Shown here piece after piece: positions 35,463 through 45,771 of a stretch of 64,000 bases of DNA; the first letter of the stretch is position 1, and every line of letters begins with the position of its first letter. The position numbers and the translations under genes were made by a program. Location of the stretch: positions 62,001 through 126,000 of the forward strand of contig NZ_CALGRE010000036.1 in the NCBI RefSeq assembly GCF_937958975.1, in the 5' to 3' direction. This DNA is from an uncultured Eubacterium sp. Lineage in GTDB: Bacteria > Bacillota > Clostridia > Lachnospirales > Lachnospiraceae. The notes under the pieces were generated by a model that was given only the letters and a program-made list of their open reading frames with translations, was not told where the DNA came from and ran no database searches.

Positions 35463-38400
35463 TTAAAAATCAAATATCGACAATTGACTGTCTTCAGGCA
35501 TTCCTTCTAACAATCCCAATTCTGACATTGTTTCAATAACTGTCTTACTCAACTTGCTCTTTTCTCTCAAATCATTCTTAGATACAAATGGTCCCTCCTG
35601 TGCCTCAACAGCCTCCACTAACGCATCTGCCGCCTTCTCTCCCAGACCTTCTATCGTATCGAGACTCGGCATCAGTTTTCCATCTATAATCTGAAACTCA
35701 TGGGCTTTCGCAGTATAGATGTCAAGTGGCAGAAATTGAAATCCTCTGGCATACATTTCCTGTACAACCTTCATATCTCCCAAAGAATCTTCATCCTTTT
35801 TCGAGGCTTCATGATTCGCTTTCTTTCTCTTTAATTCTGACATGTAATACTCTAATTTTTCCTGTCCCCGGCACATCGTTTCATAATCAAACGCTTTTGC
35901 CCTAATTCCAAAATATGCGGCATAATATGCCAACGGGCGATAAACCTTATACCATGCCACTCTCAAAGCCATCATAATATATGCTGCCGCATGGGCTTTC
36001 GGGAACATATATTTAATCTTTTTACATGACCATATATACCATTCAGGTACATTATGCTCACGCATTACATCTTCCTCCTGGCGTTCTTCTCCTGTTTTCT
36101 TATCCTTATAAGTAAGCAGTCCTCTTCCTTTTCTTACATGTTCCATAATATCAAAGCTTACCTGTGGCTCAATACCTTTATCCATCAGATATACCATAAT
36201 ATCATCTCTGGTACAAATAGCAGAAGAAATCGTACATTTTCCCTCTGCAATCAATTGCTGGGCATTTCCAAGCCATACATCGGTACCGTGAGACAATCCG
36301 GCAATTCTAACCAAATCTGCTATTTTTGTCGGTTTTGTGTCCACTAACATTTGGATAACAAAATCTGTTCCCAACTCCGGCAGTCCTAAAGTTCCGGTAG
36401 GGCATCCATCGATATCCTCTGAAGTTATTCCAAGTGCCTCAGGGCTTAGAAACAACGACATTACATTTTTGTCATCAAAGGGAACATCGGTCTGTACATT
36501 CGTGTCCGTCAACTTTTCAAGTCTGCGAATCATTGTCGGGTCGTCGTGCCCGAGAATATCAAGCTTTAACAGGTTTGCATCGATGGCATGATACTCGAAA
36601 TGCGTTGTAATGGTATCGACAGTCATATCATTTGCCGGCTTTTGTATCGGTGTAAAATCATATATTTCCTTGTCCCTTGGGACAATAACAATTCCACCCG
36701 GATGCTGCCCCGTACTTCTTCTAATACCGGTGCATCCTCTCGAAATTCTATCAATTTCGGCTGTTCTCTTAACCTGCTCATGATCGTCAAAATAATTTTT
36801 TACATATCCGAAAGCTGTCTTATCTGCCACGCCGGTAATTGTTCCCGCTCTAAATGTATGTCCCTTTCCAAACATTACTTCTGTATATGCATGAGCATTT
36901 GCCTGATATTCACCGGAAAAATTCAAGTCAATATCCGGTTCTTTTGTTCCACCAAACCCCAGGAATGTCTCAAATGGTATTTCCAATCCATCCTTATGTA
37001 ACTTTTCTCCACAGCAGGGACAAATCATATCCGGCAAATCAAACCCTAATCCACCCGCATCTCTTTCTTCTTTAATGATACTCTGAATCCTCTTTATTTC
37101 TTCGGGATTCGTTCCTTCTGAAGCTCTATATTCATCCTCAAAAAAAGAACTCTTACATTTTTCACAATAATAGTGAGGTGCCAGAGGATTACATTCAGTA
37201 ATACCTGACATGGTCGCTGCAAATGAAGAACCAACGGAACCTCTTGACCCCACAAGATATCCGTCCTCATTCGATTTCCACACAAGCCTCTGCGCCATAA
37301 TATACATTACCGCATATCCATTACCGATAATCGAATCTAATTCTACCTCCAGTCTGTCTTCCACAATTTTTGGCAAGTCTTCACCATATATCTCATGTGC
37401 TTTATCAAAACAGATATTTCTAAGATTCTCCTCTGAATTTTCCAATACCGGAGGACATTTATCCGGATGTATCGGTGAAATATTATCTATCATTTCTGTA
37501 ATTTTATTGGGATTAGTAATTACAATCTCCTCTGCTACATCACTGCCCAAATAATCAAATTCTTTTAACATTTCATCTGTAGTACGAAGGTAAAGCGGTG
37601 CCTGATTATCTGCATCCTTAAATCCATTTCCATATTGAATAATTCTTCTGTAAATCTCATCTTCCGGGTCCAAAAAATGAACATCACAGGTTGCGACCGT
37701 CATCTTATGAAATTTTCTGCCAAGCTCAATGATTTTTCTATTCACATCCTGAAGTTCTTCTTTAGAGTCCACCAAAAACTTCTTTTTATTATCAATTTCG
37801 GGATTTCCGGTTTTCAGCATAAATTCATTGTTTCCAAGAGGCTGCACTTCAAAATAATCGTAAAATTCTGCCAATCTTGCAATTTCCTGCTGCGGTCTTC
37901 CATGTAGAATTGCCTGATACAATTCACCCGCTTCGCAGGCACTTCCGATTATAAGCCCCTCACAATATTTTAAATAGTCACTCTTTAAAATACGCGGTCT
38001 CTTATTTGCGAATGTATCTATATGAGAGATTGATACCAGCTTATATAAATTTACTCTCCCCACAAGATTTTTGACCAATATAATAGCATGATGCGCCGGA
38101 AGCTTGTCTATGAGATTCTTAGACTGCTTTCCCTGCTCATTCAATTCATCTAAGTTGTTGATTCCTTTTTCTTCCAGCATTTTACATAGCTTTAAGAAAA
38201 TAAGCGCTGTACATTCTGCGTCATCCACAGCTCTGTGATGGTGGTCCAGCACAACGCCCAAAGCCTTTGCCACATTGTCGAGTTTATATCTTCCCAGTCC
38301 AATAATAAGATATCTGGACATTGCCACCGTATCAATTACCGTAAAATCACAAGGCAGTCCCTGTCTCTCGCAATTTGCCGCTATAAAACTCATATCAAAA

Positions 38401-39995
38401 TCCGCATTGTGCGCCACCATAACGCACCCTTTACAAAATTCCATGAATTTCGGCAATATATCCTCTATTTTAGGCGCATCAATGACCATATGGTCATTGA
38501 TACTTGTGAGCTGTTCAATTCTAAAAGGGATAGGAATTTCAGGATTAACAAAGGTGCTAAAGCGGTCTACTATCTTTCCTTTTTCTATCTTTACCGCTCC
38601 TATCTCAATGATTTTATCGCTTTTTGCACTAAATCCCGTAGTCTCTAAATCAAATACAACAAAGCTTACATCCAATGTCTGCCCTTTTGGATTTACAATC
38701 ATATCCTTTAAATCATCTACCAGATAGGCTTCCACTCCATAAATAACCTTAAAATCACATTCTTTTCCCGCTTTTTTACATTCTTTCTGTATATCCTGAT
38801 ATTCATGCCATGCATCGGGAAACGCCTGCACCACACCATGGTCTGTAATCGCAATAGCTTTATGCCCCCACTCGTAGGCTCTTCTTACGATTTTTTTACA
38901 CTCACTGACACCGTCCATATCACTCATTTTCGTATGACAGTGCAGCTCCACTCTCTTATCTACTGCAGTATCTTTTCTCTTGTCACCAACTGAAAATGCC
39001 GGAATAATTTTCATTCCATCCACTCTGCTGATTTCAACCTGCCTATCATAGGTATCAAAAAGAGCTACCCCTTTAATTCTCAAAAAAGTACCTTTTTTCA
39101 CTTTAGAAGTAAATTCTTTTTTTACATTTTCATCCGCCAAAAAAACTTTTACCGCAATACTATCTGTAAAATCCGTAATTTCCATTGTCACAATAAATTT
39201 TCCAGTTCTTGTCTCCCTGTCATCCATAGTCATTACTTGTCCTCTGACTACAGTTTCGCCGGTTCCCTCAAAAACATCACATAATTTTGTATCACTCTCA
39301 TATTTAAAGTCGCGCCCATAAACCATATCCGGATCCTGAGAGTATGTTGCTTTTCTGGCTCTTACAGGCTTTGCCTTTTCTTCTTTTTGTTTTTTCTTTT
39401 CATCCTCATTCGTCTGATTCTTACCGAGAAGAACATTCACTTCATTTTTTAGTCGTCTGGCATTTCTCTCCGCAAATCGATTAGACTGCATCACACGTTT
39501 TATAATTTTTACTTCTAAAGGCAAATCAAATCTGTCTCTAAAAATCTTTTCAATCGTATCTTTGAGTATTTTCATTCTCGCCTCTGATACAATACTCTCC
39601 TCTAAATCAATTAATAACCTTCCCTGTTCATCAAACTGTATTGGAGCTTTTTTAAACATCGTAGCAACAATCGGACTTTTTTCACTCAACTCCATGATTA
39701 TGCTATCTTTGTATAATTCAAAAAGATTTTCTTTTGTATATTGGCTTGAGAGAGAATATTTTTCAATAATCTCTATCTGTATTCTCTTTCCTACCCGCAA
39801 ATTTCTCGATATTTCATCTCTAACAGTGAAAATAGCAGACTTTTCAATAAGTCTGCTGCTTTCAATATATATGCGCATTTTTGTATGTTCTATATTTGTC
39901 GCTATTTTACAAACATCAACATACTCAAACATAGCTGTCAATTCATCATTTAATTTTATACTTTGGAAAACGTCAAAAAACTTTTTCTTTTCCAA
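35463..39995 (-). CDS. polC: DNA polymerase III alpha subunit, PolC type
   Basis: A 1510-residue replicative polymerase. It has an N-terminal domain, an OB fold (about 240-330), a PHP domain (VELHCHTKMSDMDG near 350, AITDHG), and an inserted DEDD proofreading exonuclease (VVFDLETTGFSAKSDKIIEI near 445; HNADFD; HRAVDDAECT). A zinc motif (CEKC and CPCCGEK) and the catalytic core (PDIDLNFSGEYQ, TGQHPGGIVIVP) follow. It starts with TTG six bases after GGAGGA, one base after ispG ends. Slightly longer than the usual 1440 residues. Confidence 0.98.
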   Translation of the reverse strand: MEKKKFFDVFQSIKLNDELTAMFEYVDVCKIATNIEHTKMRIYIESSRLIEKSAIFTVRDEISRNLRVGKRIQIEIIEKYSLSSQYTKENLFELYKDSIIMELSEKSPIVATMFKKAPIQFDEQGRLLIDLEESIVSEARMKILKDTIEKIFRDRFDLPLEVKIIKRVMQSNRFAERNARRLKNEVNVLLGKNQTNEDEKKKQKEEKAKPVRARKATYSQDPDMVYGRDFKYESDTKLCDVFEGTGETVVRGQVMTMDDRETRTGKFIVTMEITDFTDSIAVKVFLADENVKKEFTSKVKKGTFLRIKGVALFDTYDRQVEISRVDGMKIIPAFSVGDKRKDTAVDKRVELHCHTKMSDMDGVSECKKIVRRAYEWGHKAIAITDHGVVQAFPDAWHEYQDIQKECKKAGKECDFKVIYGVEAYLVDDLKDMIVNPKGQTLDVSFVVFDLETTGFSAKSDKIIEIGAVKIEKGKIVDRFSTFVNPEIPIPFRIEQLTSINDHMVIDAPKIEDILPKFMEFCKGCVMVAHNADFDMSFIAANCERQGLPCDFTVIDTVAMSRYLIIGLGRYKLDNVAKALGVVLDHHHRAVDDAECTALIFLKLCKMLEEKGINNLDELNEQGKQSKNLIDKLPAHHAIILVKNLVGRVNLYKLVSISHIDTFANKRPRILKSDYLKYCEGLIIGSACEAGELYQAILHGRPQQEIARLAEFYDYFEVQPLGNNEFMLKTGNPEIDNKKKFLVDSKEELQDVNRKIIELGRKFHKMTVATCDVHFLDPEDEIYRRIIQYGNGFKDADNQAPLYLRTTDEMLKEFDYLGSDVAEEIVITNPNKITEMIDNISPIHPDKCPPVLENSEENLRNICFDKAHEIYGEDLPKIVEDRLEVELDSIIGNGYAVMYIMAQRLVWKSNEDGYLVGSRGSVGSSFAATMSGITECNPLAPHYYCEKCKSSFFEDEYRASEGTNPEEIKRIQSIIKEERDAGGLGFDLPDMICPCCGEKLHKDGLEIPFETFLGFGGTKEPDIDLNFSGEYQANAHAYTEVMFGKGHTFRAGTITGVADKTAFGYVKNYFDDHEQVKRTAEIDRISRGCTGIRRSTGQHPGGIVIVPRDKEIYDFTPIQKPANDMTVDTITTHFEYHAIDANLLKLDILGHDDPTMIRRLEKLTDTNVQTDVPFDDKNVMSLFLSPEALGITSEDIDGCPTGTLGLPELGTDFVIQMLVDTKPTKIADLVRIAGLSHGTDVWLGNAQQLIAEGKCTISSAICTRDDIMVYLMDKGIEPQVSFDIMEHVRKGRGLLTYKDKKTGEERQEEDVMREHNVPEWYIWSCKKIKYMFPKAHAAAYIMMALRVAWYKVYRPLAYYAAYFGIRAKAFDYETMCRGQEKLEYYMSELKRKKANHEASKKDEDSLGDMKVVQEMYARGFQFLPLDIYTAKAHEFQIIDGKLMPSLDTIEGLGEKAADALVEAVEAQEGPFVSKNDLREKSKLSKTVIETMSELGLLEGMPEDSQLSIFDF

Positions 39996-39996
39996 T

Positions 39997-41052
39997 TTAG
40001 TTCCTCCAATTCTTCAATTCCTCTTCAAGGACATTCAACAATTCTTCTTCCGGCACTTTTTTAATTATTTCACCTTTTTTGATGAGTAATCCCTCACCTT
40101 TACCCCCGGCAATACCGATGTCTGCCTCTCTTGCTTCTCCCGGACCATTCACTACACATCCCATTACGGCAACTTTGATATCTAAATCATATTTTGTAAC
40201 CATAGTTTCTACTTTTTCTGCTAAGCCAATCAAATCAATCTGTGTTCTGCCGCATGTCGGACAGGAAACAACGGAAATTCCACCTTTTCTCAATCCCAAT
40301 GTTTTTAATATTAATTTGGCACTTCTAATTTCTTCCACAGGCTCTCCTGTCAGAGAAACTCTGATTGTATCACCAATTCCCTGATTTAAAATCAGACCGA
40401 GTCCGAGCGCTGATTTAATATTTCCGGATGTAACCGTACCGGATTCTGTAATTCCTACATGCAGTGGATAATCTGTTTTTTGTGCTATCAGTTCGTGTGC
40501 TTTTACGCACATCATAACATCCGACGACTTTATACTGATTACAAGATTATCATAACCTAAATCTTCTATCACTTTTACTTTGTCTAAAGCACTTTCAACA
40601 ATACCTTCCGCTGTAACCCTGCCGTACTTCTCCAAAATATCTTTCTCCAGCGAACCACTGTTGACCCCCACTCTAATAGGAATATTCTTCGCCTTTGCCG
40701 CATTCACTACTGCTCTTACTTTCTCGATATCTCCAATGTTTCCCGGATTAATCCGAATCTTATCCGCACCATTTTCTATTGCTGCAATAGCTAATCTGTA
40801 ATCAAAATGAATGTCTGCAACAAGCGGTATTGAAATATGCTTTTTTATCTCTGCAATGGCTTTTGCTGCTTCCATTGTAGGTACTGCACATCTTATAATG
40901 TCACATCCGGCTTCCTCCAGCTCTTGAATCTGCTTTACCGTTGCCTCTACATCCTCAGTCTTTGTGTTCGTCATAGACTGAATCATGATTGGATTTCCGC
41001 CGCCAATCACCTTATTTCCAATTCGGATTACCTTTGTGTTATTTCTATACAT
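39997..41052 (-). CDS. ispG: 4-hydroxy-3-methylbut-2-enyl diphosphate synthase
   Basis: A 351-residue iron-sulfur enzyme of the MEP isoprenoid pathway. The [4Fe-4S] cysteines are visible in VVSCPTCGRTQIDL and VMGCVVNGPGEA; the TIM-barrel start has GGGNPIMIQSMTNT. It shares the run with dxr, another MEP enzyme. Confidence 0.97.
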   Translation of the reverse strand: MYRNNTKVIRIGNKVIGGGNPIMIQSMTNTKTEDVEATVKQIQELEEAGCDIIRCAVPTMEAAKAIAEIKKHISIPLVADIHFDYRLAIAAIENGADKIRINPGNIGDIEKVRAVVNAAKAKNIPIRVGVNSGSLEKDILEKYGRVTAEGIVESALDKVKVIEDLGYDNLVISIKSSDVMMCVKAHELIAQKTDYPLHVGITESGTVTSGNIKSALGLGLILNQGIGDTIRVSLTGEPVEEIRSAKLILKTLGLRKGGISVVSCPTCGRTQIDLIGLAEKVETMVTKYDLDIKVAVMGCVVNGPGEAREADIGIAGGKGEGLLIKKGEIIKKVPEEELLNVLEEELKNWRN

Positions 41053-41080
41053 AGCCTATACCTCTTTTTTATTAGCAAAA

Positions 41081-42385
41081 TCATGGTATTAGTTTTCTAA
41101 TGTCGTTAAATACTAAAAATACCATAAGCGCCATCAGTAATACAAAACCGACAAAATGTATCATGCCTTCTTTCTCTTTTGGTATCGGCTTTCTCGTAAT
41201 AATTTCAATCAAATATAGGAAAATTCGTCCTCCATCTAATGCCGGTATCGGTAGAAGATTCATTACTCCAAGGTTCGCACTCAACATAATTGCCAGATTA
41301 AGCAATGTGAGTATGGTGATTGCCGCGCCAGCCGATTTTGTGGACGAATAAGTATCACCGATTACATTAACAATTCCTACCGGTCCGGAGATTTCGTTTG
41401 CTGATACCTGACCTGTAACAAGCATCTTGAGACTCTTTAATACCATTGCAATCTCATATCTGACCTCCGTAAGGCTATATTTTATCACACCGCCTACAGA
41501 CTGTTTCTCTCTTGCTAAATTATACACAAAACCTCTATTTGCAATCTCTGACACCTGAGGTTTCAATACAACCTTAATTTCTTTTCCTTTTCTGTTCAGG
41601 GTAAGGTTCACTTCCTCTTCACCAAACGGATGCGCATTAATATATTCACCCAGCTGTTTTCCTGTAGAAATTTTTGTACCATCAATTTCTGTTACAACAT
41701 CACCAATCTGTACACCGGCATCCTCCATTGCAGACTTTTTCGTTACCTGACTAATTTCCGCCTCTGTATCATCCGGAGTGTACTGCATGCCGACAATTGC
41801 TCTCTTTTCCGTATCCGGCTTATAGGATATCGTTTGTTTTTCACCATTTCTTATAAAAGAAATGGTAATATCACTGCCATCTAAAGGATTCACATACTCC
41901 TCTAAGTAAATTTCTCTTCCAAGTGTTGCGTGTGCACCATTAAATTTTGTAATTTGGTCCCCCTGTCTCAATCCCGCCTGATAGGCTGCTGAGTTCTCGT
42001 CAACGGAGGTTACATATGAAATGTCTGCTCCCTTTGCACCGATTACAATAAGCGCCAACAAAAACGCCAGAATAAAATTAAAAAACGGTCCGGCAAATAT
42101 AATAGCCATTCTCGCCCAAATAGATTTAGAATTAAAGGACCCCTCTTCGTCATTATCCTCGTCTTCTCCAAGCATTGCACAAGAGCCGCCAATCGGAAAA
42201 ATTTTAAAGGAGTATTTTGTTCCACTCTTTGCTGTATAACTATAAATTCTTGGTCCCATACCAATGGAAAACTCATTGACCGTAACTCCATTTTTTCTCG
42301 CAACAATAAAATGTCCGAACTCATGTATCAACACTAATACACCGAAAATAATTAAAGCTATTACTATACTAATAAATGTCTGCAT
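41081..42385 (-). CDS. rseP: Site-2 membrane metalloprotease RseP
   Basis: A 434-residue intramembrane zinc protease. HEFGH active site at 21-25, two PDZ-like regions (about 115-200 and 205-290), and the third zinc ligand in LLPIPALDGGRIF near the C-terminus. The ATG at 42385 with AGGTGG before it is preferred over the GTG three codons upstream. It probably cleaves anti-sigma factors or remnant signal peptides. Confidence 0.96.
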   Translation of the reverse strand: MQTFISIVIALIIFGVLVLIHEFGHFIVARKNGVTVNEFSIGMGPRIYSYTAKSGTKYSFKIFPIGGSCAMLGEDEDNDEEGSFNSKSIWARMAIIFAGPFFNFILAFLLALIVIGAKGADISYVTSVDENSAAYQAGLRQGDQITKFNGAHATLGREIYLEEYVNPLDGSDITISFIRNGEKQTISYKPDTEKRAIVGMQYTPDDTEAEISQVTKKSAMEDAGVQIGDVVTEIDGTKISTGKQLGEYINAHPFGEEEVNLTLNRKGKEIKVVLKPQVSEIANRGFVYNLAREKQSVGGVIKYSLTEVRYEIAMVLKSLKMLVTGQVSANEISGPVGIVNVIGDTYSSTKSAGAAITILTLLNLAIMLSANLGVMNLLPIPALDGGRIFLYLIEIITRKPIPKEKEGMIHFVGFVLLMALMVFLVFNDIRKLIP

Positions 42386-42387
42386 GA

Positions 42388-43530
42388 TTACCACCTGTTC
42401 TCAATAAGCTCATATGCCCATTGTTCTATTTCTAATATTTCATTTACGGAAGGATTCTCTATCTTTTTATGCTCCTTCATACAATATTGTATTATATCTG
42501 TTATGTCTAAAAATCCGATTTTCCGGTCTAGGAATTTTGCGACAGCCCTCTCATTTGCAGCATTAAACACTGTAGGCATAGAGCCTCCAATCCTTCCCGC
42601 TTCATATGCCATCTTTAATCCAATAAAATTGTCCATATCCGGATTTTCAAAAGTTATCTGAGCAACTTTTCCAAAATCTACACGCTCCCCTGATAACACT
42701 CTCCTTTCAGGATAATATAAGGCATACTGAATCGGAAGCCTCATATCAGGAGTTCCAAGCTGTGCCATAATTGCTCCATCCCTGAATTGTACCATAGAAT
42801 GAATCAGGCTCTGCGGCTGTACAACCACCTGTACATCTTCGAAATCGACATCAAATAACCACTTTGCCTCTATTACTTCTAATCCCTTATTGACCATCGT
42901 TGCAGAGTCAATTGTTATTTTTTGTCCCATTGTCCAGTTTGGATGCTTTAATGCATCCTCCACTCTGACATTTTTCATCTGTTCTCTGTTCCATCCTCTA
43001 AAAGGACCACCGGAAGCCGTCAAAAGAATTTTATCTATTTCTTTTTTATTTTCTCCGTTTAATGATTGAAAAATAGCACTGTGTTCACTGTCTACCGGAA
43101 GAATTTTTACCCCATAATCCTTTGCAGCTTTTATTACAAGATGTCCTGCCGTAACTAAGGTTTCCTTGTTTGCCAGAGCAATATCCTTTCCTGCCTTAAT
43201 TGCCTCCAATGTAGGACGGATTCCTATCATTCCGACAAATGCAGTAACAACAATCTGTGATGTTTCATATATAGCGGTCTCTATCAGTCCCTCCATACCT
43301 GATACAACTTTTACATTTGTATCTGCAATAGCTACTTTTAAGTCAGATGCTGCATTTTCATTATAAACGCAGACAATTTCCGGTCGAAATTCCCTCACCT
43401 GTTCTTCTAATTTTTTTACATTGGAACCCGCAGCAATTGCCACAACATTTAAATCTTTATTTGCTCTTACAATGTCCAGGGTCTGTGTCCCTATAGAACC
43501 CGTAGAGCCAAGTATTGTAATATTTTTCAT
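42388..43530 (-). CDS. dxr: 1-deoxy-D-xylulose-5-phosphate reductoisomerase
   Basis: A 380-residue NADPH-dependent enzyme, second step of the MEP pathway. NADPH loop LGSTGSIGTQTL, metal site PVDSEHSAIFQ, and TASGGPFRG and NKGLEVIEA motifs. Two bases separate it from rseP. Confidence 0.98.
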   Translation of the reverse strand: MKNITILGSTGSIGTQTLDIVRANKDLNVVAIAAGSNVKKLEEQVREFRPEIVCVYNENAASDLKVAIADTNVKVVSGMEGLIETAIYETSQIVVTAFVGMIGIRPTLEAIKAGKDIALANKETLVTAGHLVIKAAKDYGVKILPVDSEHSAIFQSLNGENKKEIDKILLTASGGPFRGWNREQMKNVRVEDALKHPNWTMGQKITIDSATMVNKGLEVIEAKWLFDVDFEDVQVVVQPQSLIHSMVQFRDGAIMAQLGTPDMRLPIQYALYYPERRVLSGERVDFGKVAQITFENPDMDNFIGLKMAYEAGRIGGSMPTVFNAANERAVAKFLDRKIGFLDITDIIQYCMKEHKKIENPSVNEILEIEQWAYELIENRW

Positions 43531-43539
43531 TGATTCTCC

Positions 43540-44361
43540 TTAAAAAATCTGTAACAAAACCCAGATAATCGGTGCAACATATATCACACTATCAAATCTA
43601 TCCATAATTCCGCCGTGTCCCGGAATTATATTTCCATAATCTTTTATATTATGATTTCTTTTGATTGCCGATGCTGCCAAGTCTCCAACCATAGATATCC
43701 CTGCACCAACCGCACAAATAATCGCAAATGTTAAGATTGGATTTGTAAGACTCAGTTGGTCAAAAAAGATTGCAGCATAAACCGCACCTAATACCGCCGC
43801 GCCGATAACGCCACCCACAGCTCCCTCGACGGACTTCTTTGGACTTAATACGGGCGCCATCTTATGTTTTCCGAATGCCACGCCTGCTAAATATGCACAT
43901 GTATCACTTCCCCAGGAACAGAGAAAAATGAGCCATACGGTGTATGCACCGTTTTCCTCCATTCTCACATTGTAAATATATGAGAGCATAACCCCTGCAT
44001 ATAACATACACATTATGGCATTCGAGATTTCTTCTGTCTTAAACTCCGGAAACAAAAAAACATATTGTGCCAGTAATGCAATCAAAAACACAACCATAAG
44101 TATACCCATATTATGTGTTTTTCCCATGAACAAAAGCAGATAATATGAAATCACCGCCACATATCCGGTAATTCCCGGTAACTTTTTTTCGATTCCAAGC
44201 ACTTTATATAATTCATATACACCGATAAGCGATATCAATAAATTTGCTGCAAACAAAATATTTCCACCGGGAATAATTGTCGCAAGAATCAATGCTACCA
44301 AAACGATTCCACTTAAAAGTCTTGTCAAGAAAGACTTATTTGCAAACTTTTTCAAAACCAT
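43540..44361 (-). CDS. cdsA: Phosphatidate cytidylyltransferase
   Basis: A 273-residue polytopic membrane enzyme making CDP-diacylglycerol. Signature near the C-terminus: SAIKRNHNIKDYGNIIPGHG followed by GIMDRFDS. Adjacent to uppS, as is common. Confidence 0.97.
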   Translation of the reverse strand: MVLKKFANKSFLTRLLSGIVLVALILATIIPGGNILFAANLLISLIGVYELYKVLGIEKKLPGITGYVAVISYYLLLFMGKTHNMGILMVVFLIALLAQYVFLFPEFKTEEISNAIMCMLYAGVMLSYIYNVRMEENGAYTVWLIFLCSWGSDTCAYLAGVAFGKHKMAPVLSPKKSVEGAVGGVIGAAVLGAVYAAIFFDQLSLTNPILTFAIICAVGAGISMVGDLAASAIKRNHNIKDYGNIIPGHGGIMDRFDSVIYVAPIIWVLLQIF

Positions 44362-44363
44362 AT

Positions 44364-45095
44364 CTACGCCTTTACCCCTCCGAATCTTCTGTCTCTCTGG
44401 TTATACTTAACAATAGCCTTCTTTAGTTCTTCCTTGTCAAAATCCGGCCATAAAACATCTGTAAAATAAAACTCCGTATAAGCCAGCTGCCACAACAGAT
44501 AATTTGACAATCTAATTTCCCCGCTGGTTCTAATGAGTAAATCCGGGTCAGGTACATCTGCTGTGTCAAGATATCTTCCAATCAAATCTTCTGAAATATC
44601 CTCTATATCAATTATGCCACGTTTACAATCCTCAGCAATTTTCTTTGTGGCACGTTTTATCTCGTCACGGCTTCCATAATTTAATGCAATGATAAAATGA
44701 ATCCCCGTATTCTCTTTTGAACATGCCTCTAATTCATTAATTTTATCAATAATATCCGCATCCAGCCTTGTTTTGTCTCCAATAACACTTACTTTCATAT
44801 TATTTTTATTGGCGCGTTCTATGCAGTCTTTTAAGTAATTTCTCAATAATTTCATAAGCGCCTTCACTTCATCTTCGGGCCGGTTCCAGTTTTCCGTGGA
44901 AAAGGCATACATCGTAATGTATTTTATTCCCATATCATGCGCATCTTCTATAATTTTTTCTACGTTTTTTGCCCCTGCTGCATGACCTGCGTTTCTCGGT
45001 AAAAAACGCTTTTTCGCCCAACGTCCGTTCCCATCTAATATGATAGCCACATGTTCAGGAATATTAAGCCCTGTTATATCTATTTTTTGTGCCAT
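44364..45095 (-). CDS. uppS: Undecaprenyl diphosphate synthase (cis-prenyltransferase)
   Basis: A 243-residue enzyme making the lipid carrier for the cell wall. Catalytic Asp in IILDGNGRWAKKR, plus RTSGEIRLSNYLLWQ and YTEFYF. It links the MEP genes downstream to wall synthesis. Confidence 0.98.
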   Translation of the reverse strand: MAQKIDITGLNIPEHVAIILDGNGRWAKKRFLPRNAGHAAGAKNVEKIIEDAHDMGIKYITMYAFSTENWNRPEDEVKALMKLLRNYLKDCIERANKNNMKVSVIGDKTRLDADIIDKINELEACSKENTGIHFIIALNYGSRDEIKRATKKIAEDCKRGIIDIEDISEDLIGRYLDTADVPDPDLLIRTSGEIRLSNYLLWQLAYTEFYFTDVLWPDFDKEELKKAIVKYNQRDRRFGGVKA

Positions 45096-45126
45096 AGTCT
45101 CTCCTTAATCGTTCTTCTCAAAACCG

Positions 45127-45159
45127 AAAATAGAGGAAACCTTCGTTTCCTCCTATTTT
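45127..45159 (-). terminator. Hairpin between frr and uppS
   Basis: AAAATAGAGGAAAC and GTTTCCTCCTATTTT pair over 14 bp with one bulged base and a CTTC loop. On the minus strand CGGTTTTGAG follows. Possible partial terminator dividing pyrH-frr from uppS to polC, in a 104-bp gap. Confidence 0.65.
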
Positions 45160-45199
45160 CTTTTAGTGTATCCTGACAGATTACACTATATATTTTTTT

Positions 45200-45754
45200 C
45201 TAAACTGTCATTATTTCGTCCGATTTTGCCTCTACCGCCGCATCAATTTTCTGGACATAAGCATCTGTAGACTTCTGAACATCATCCTGATATTCTTTAA
45301 TTTCATCTTCAGAAATTCCGTCCTCTTTTCCTTTTTTCTTAATCGTATCAATAGCGTCTCTTCTAATATTTCTGATTGCTACTTTTGCATTTTCTCCTTT
45401 TTTCTTCACATCTTTCACTAATTCTTTTCTTCTTTCCTCTGTAAGTTCAGGAAATACAAGGCGAATTAATTTTCCGTCATTTGTTGGTGTAATTCCAATA
45501 TCTGATGCAATAATAGCTCTCTCCACTTCTTTTAAAATGGAAGTGTCCCAAGGCTGAATACAAATCATTCTCGCTTCCGGCACAGAAACATTACCAACCT
45601 GCTGAATTGGTGTCGGTGTACCATAATAATCAACTTTTATTTTATCTAAAATATGTGGGTTTGCTCTTCCTGCCCTGATTGTAGAAAAATCACTATTCAA
45701 ATTTCCCAGTGACTTTTCCATTTTTTCCTCATATGTCATCAATAATTCTTCCAT
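45200..45754 (-). CDS. frr: Ribosome recycling factor
   Basis: A 184-residue protein that, with EF-G, splits post-termination ribosomes. Conserved: FSTIRAGRANPHILD, VSVPEARMICIQPWD, RLVFPELTEERRKELVK. Normal length. Confidence 0.98.
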   Translation of the reverse strand: MEELLMTYEEKMEKSLGNLNSDFSTIRAGRANPHILDKIKVDYYGTPTPIQQVGNVSVPEARMICIQPWDTSILKEVERAIIASDIGITPTNDGKLIRLVFPELTEERRKELVKDVKKKGENAKVAIRNIRRDAIDTIKKKGKEDGISEDEIKEYQDDVQKSTDAYVQKIDAAVEAKSDEIMTV

Positions 45755-45771
45755 AATATTACTCCTTTAAT

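Noticed and set aside
39562..40089. Plus-strand 175-codon frame opposite polC start and ispG end
   Set aside because: Antisense shadow of two conserved genes.
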